Shown: in pieces, positions 15,092 through 15,581 of the stretch
How positions within the stretch are numbered: the stretch's first letter is position 1
How the letters are laid out: each line of letters starts with the position of its first letter
Source: Acholeplasmataceae bacterium
GTDB lineage: Bacteria; Bacillota_I; Bacilli_A; Acholeplasmatales; Acholeplasmataceae
Assembly (NCBI GenBank): GCA_028690555.1
Contig: JAQVBA010000005.1
Span: 1-15,581 of the forward strand
Reading direction: 5' to 3'
Length of the DNA: 15,581 nucleotides
Notes under the pieces: model-generated
Databases searched by the model: none
Told to the model about the DNA's origin: nothing
What the model saw: only the letters and a program-made list of their open reading frames with translations
Position numbers and translations under genes: made by a program

Positions 15092-15580
15092 ATGATGCGT
15101 TCAAATAACACCTTAAAACTTATAGTGACTTTATCGGTAATTATCCTTCTTTTTGCAGGTATTTATTTCTATGAACAAAGTCAATCTTTGAGTGGACCAG
15201 GTGAATTTGAACTTGTCATCGCAAATGAAAAGGAAGAAATATTACATCAAGAAACCTTAGCATTTGATGAAGGAATGAGTTTATATGATGTTCTAAGAAC
15301 ACATTTTGCGTTAACTTGTGCATCTAATACGTATGATCCAGATCCAACGTGTAGTGCATCATTTCGGTTTTTTGCAAATGGATCCACGATTGATGGAAAG
15401 ATCATCTTAGGTATTGAAGGTGAAACCTTTGAAGTCATGACAGATTGGGATACGACATATTTAGCAATAGAAGTTTATCAAAATGGAAGTTATCGATTAA
15501 CCACCAAAGGTGTAAATGGATATACTTTAAAAGACGGCGAAAGAATACGGATCATCGTAACGAAGGTATCGGGATGGTAG
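15092..15580 (+). CDS. Membrane-anchored DUF4430 protein (transcobalamin beta-domain-like), putative corrinoid capture
   Basis: This 162-residue protein has one N-terminal hydrophobic helix (about 9-26) and no lipobox, so it is probably a signal-anchored extracellular protein. The domain from about 60 to 157 matches DUF4430, also called the transcobalamin-like C-terminal domain. It opens with GMSLYDVLRTH (61-71), continues through IILGIEG (104-110) and the NG turn at 131-132, and closes with GVNGYTLKDGERIRI (140-154), which parallels the G-x3-Y-x2-KDGE-x-I ending of human transcobalamin. Cys76 and Cys87 could form a disulfide. It starts six bases after the lipoprotein gene with only a weak ribosome site (ATGAGAT); ATG 15092 and 15095 are both possible. 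Sharing the B12 riboswitch, it probably works with that lipoprotein. The window ends one base after its stop. Confidence 0.85.
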   Translation: MMRSNNTLKLIVTLSVIILLFAGIYFYEQSQSLSGPGEFELVIANEKEEILHQETLAFDEGMSLYDVLRTHFALTCASNTYDPDPTCSASFRFFANGSTIDGKIILGIEGETFEVMTDWDTTYLAIEVYQNGSYRLTTKGVNGYTLKDGERIRIIVTKVSGW

Positions 15581-15581
15581 A

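Noticed and set aside
1..15581. Mycoplasma genetic code with UGA as tryptophan
   Set aside because: ptb, hutU, ftcD, fchA and the lipoprotein gene all end at in-place TGA codons at family-expected lengths, and tryptophans are TGG.
1..15581. Mobile elements, CRISPR arrays, tRNA or rRNA genes
   Set aside because: I saw no transposase or integrase motif, no regularly spaced direct repeats and no tRNA-like cloverleaf or rRNA sequence on either strand.

Overview
The window is A+T-rich DNA from a Gram-positive-type anaerobe. Strong Shine-Dalgarno sites, short intergenic gaps, a lipobox protein and a cre-like box all fit Bacillota or a related wall-poor lineage. Several genes end in TGA and tryptophan is written TGG, so the standard bacterial code applies, not the Mycoplasma UGA=Trp code. 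Lineage cannot be fixed more closely from sequence alone; a deep-branching Izemoplasma/Haloplasma-like or Erysipelotrichia-like fermenter is only a guess.

Layout. (1) 1-1880, plus strand: the end of a Na+-translocating NADH:quinone reductase operon, with the nqrD C-terminus, nqrE and nqrF, closed by a bidirectional hairpin terminator at 1881-1915. (2) 1918-3078, minus strand: a malic enzyme converging on that terminator. (3) 3079-3238: a divergent regulatory region with a cre-like CcpA site and a perfect inverted repeat overlapping a TATAAT box. (4) 3239-13884, plus strand: a tight nine-gene amino-acid fermentation operon of tryptophanase, a TPR protein of unknown function, butyrate kinase, phosphate butyryltransferase, HutH, HutU, glutamate formimidoyltransferase, HutI and formimino-THF cyclodeaminase. 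(5) 13885-14221: a promoter and a cobalamin riboswitch with an antiterminator/terminator expression platform. (6) 14222-15580: a lipoprotein with an alpha/alpha-toroid-like fold and a membrane-anchored DUF4430 protein.

How the genes fit together. Histidine is degraded through urocanate, imidazolone propionate and formiminoglutamate to glutamate, with the formimino group passed to tetrahydrofolate (later yielding NH3 and methenyl-THF). Tryptophan is split to indole, pyruvate and ammonia. Ptb and Buk turn an acyl-CoA, probably butyryl-CoA, into acid plus ATP. Na+-NQR can couple NADH oxidation to a sodium gradient.

The most interesting part is the right end. Two adjacent genes behind a B12 riboswitch resemble, as separate polypeptides, the alpha (toroid) and beta (DUF4430/transcobalamin C-terminal) domains that are fused in animal intrinsic factor and transcobalamin. 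I read this as a candidate split, surface-attached corrinoid-capture system. The window ends at the stop codon of the second gene, so any transporter behind it is out of view.
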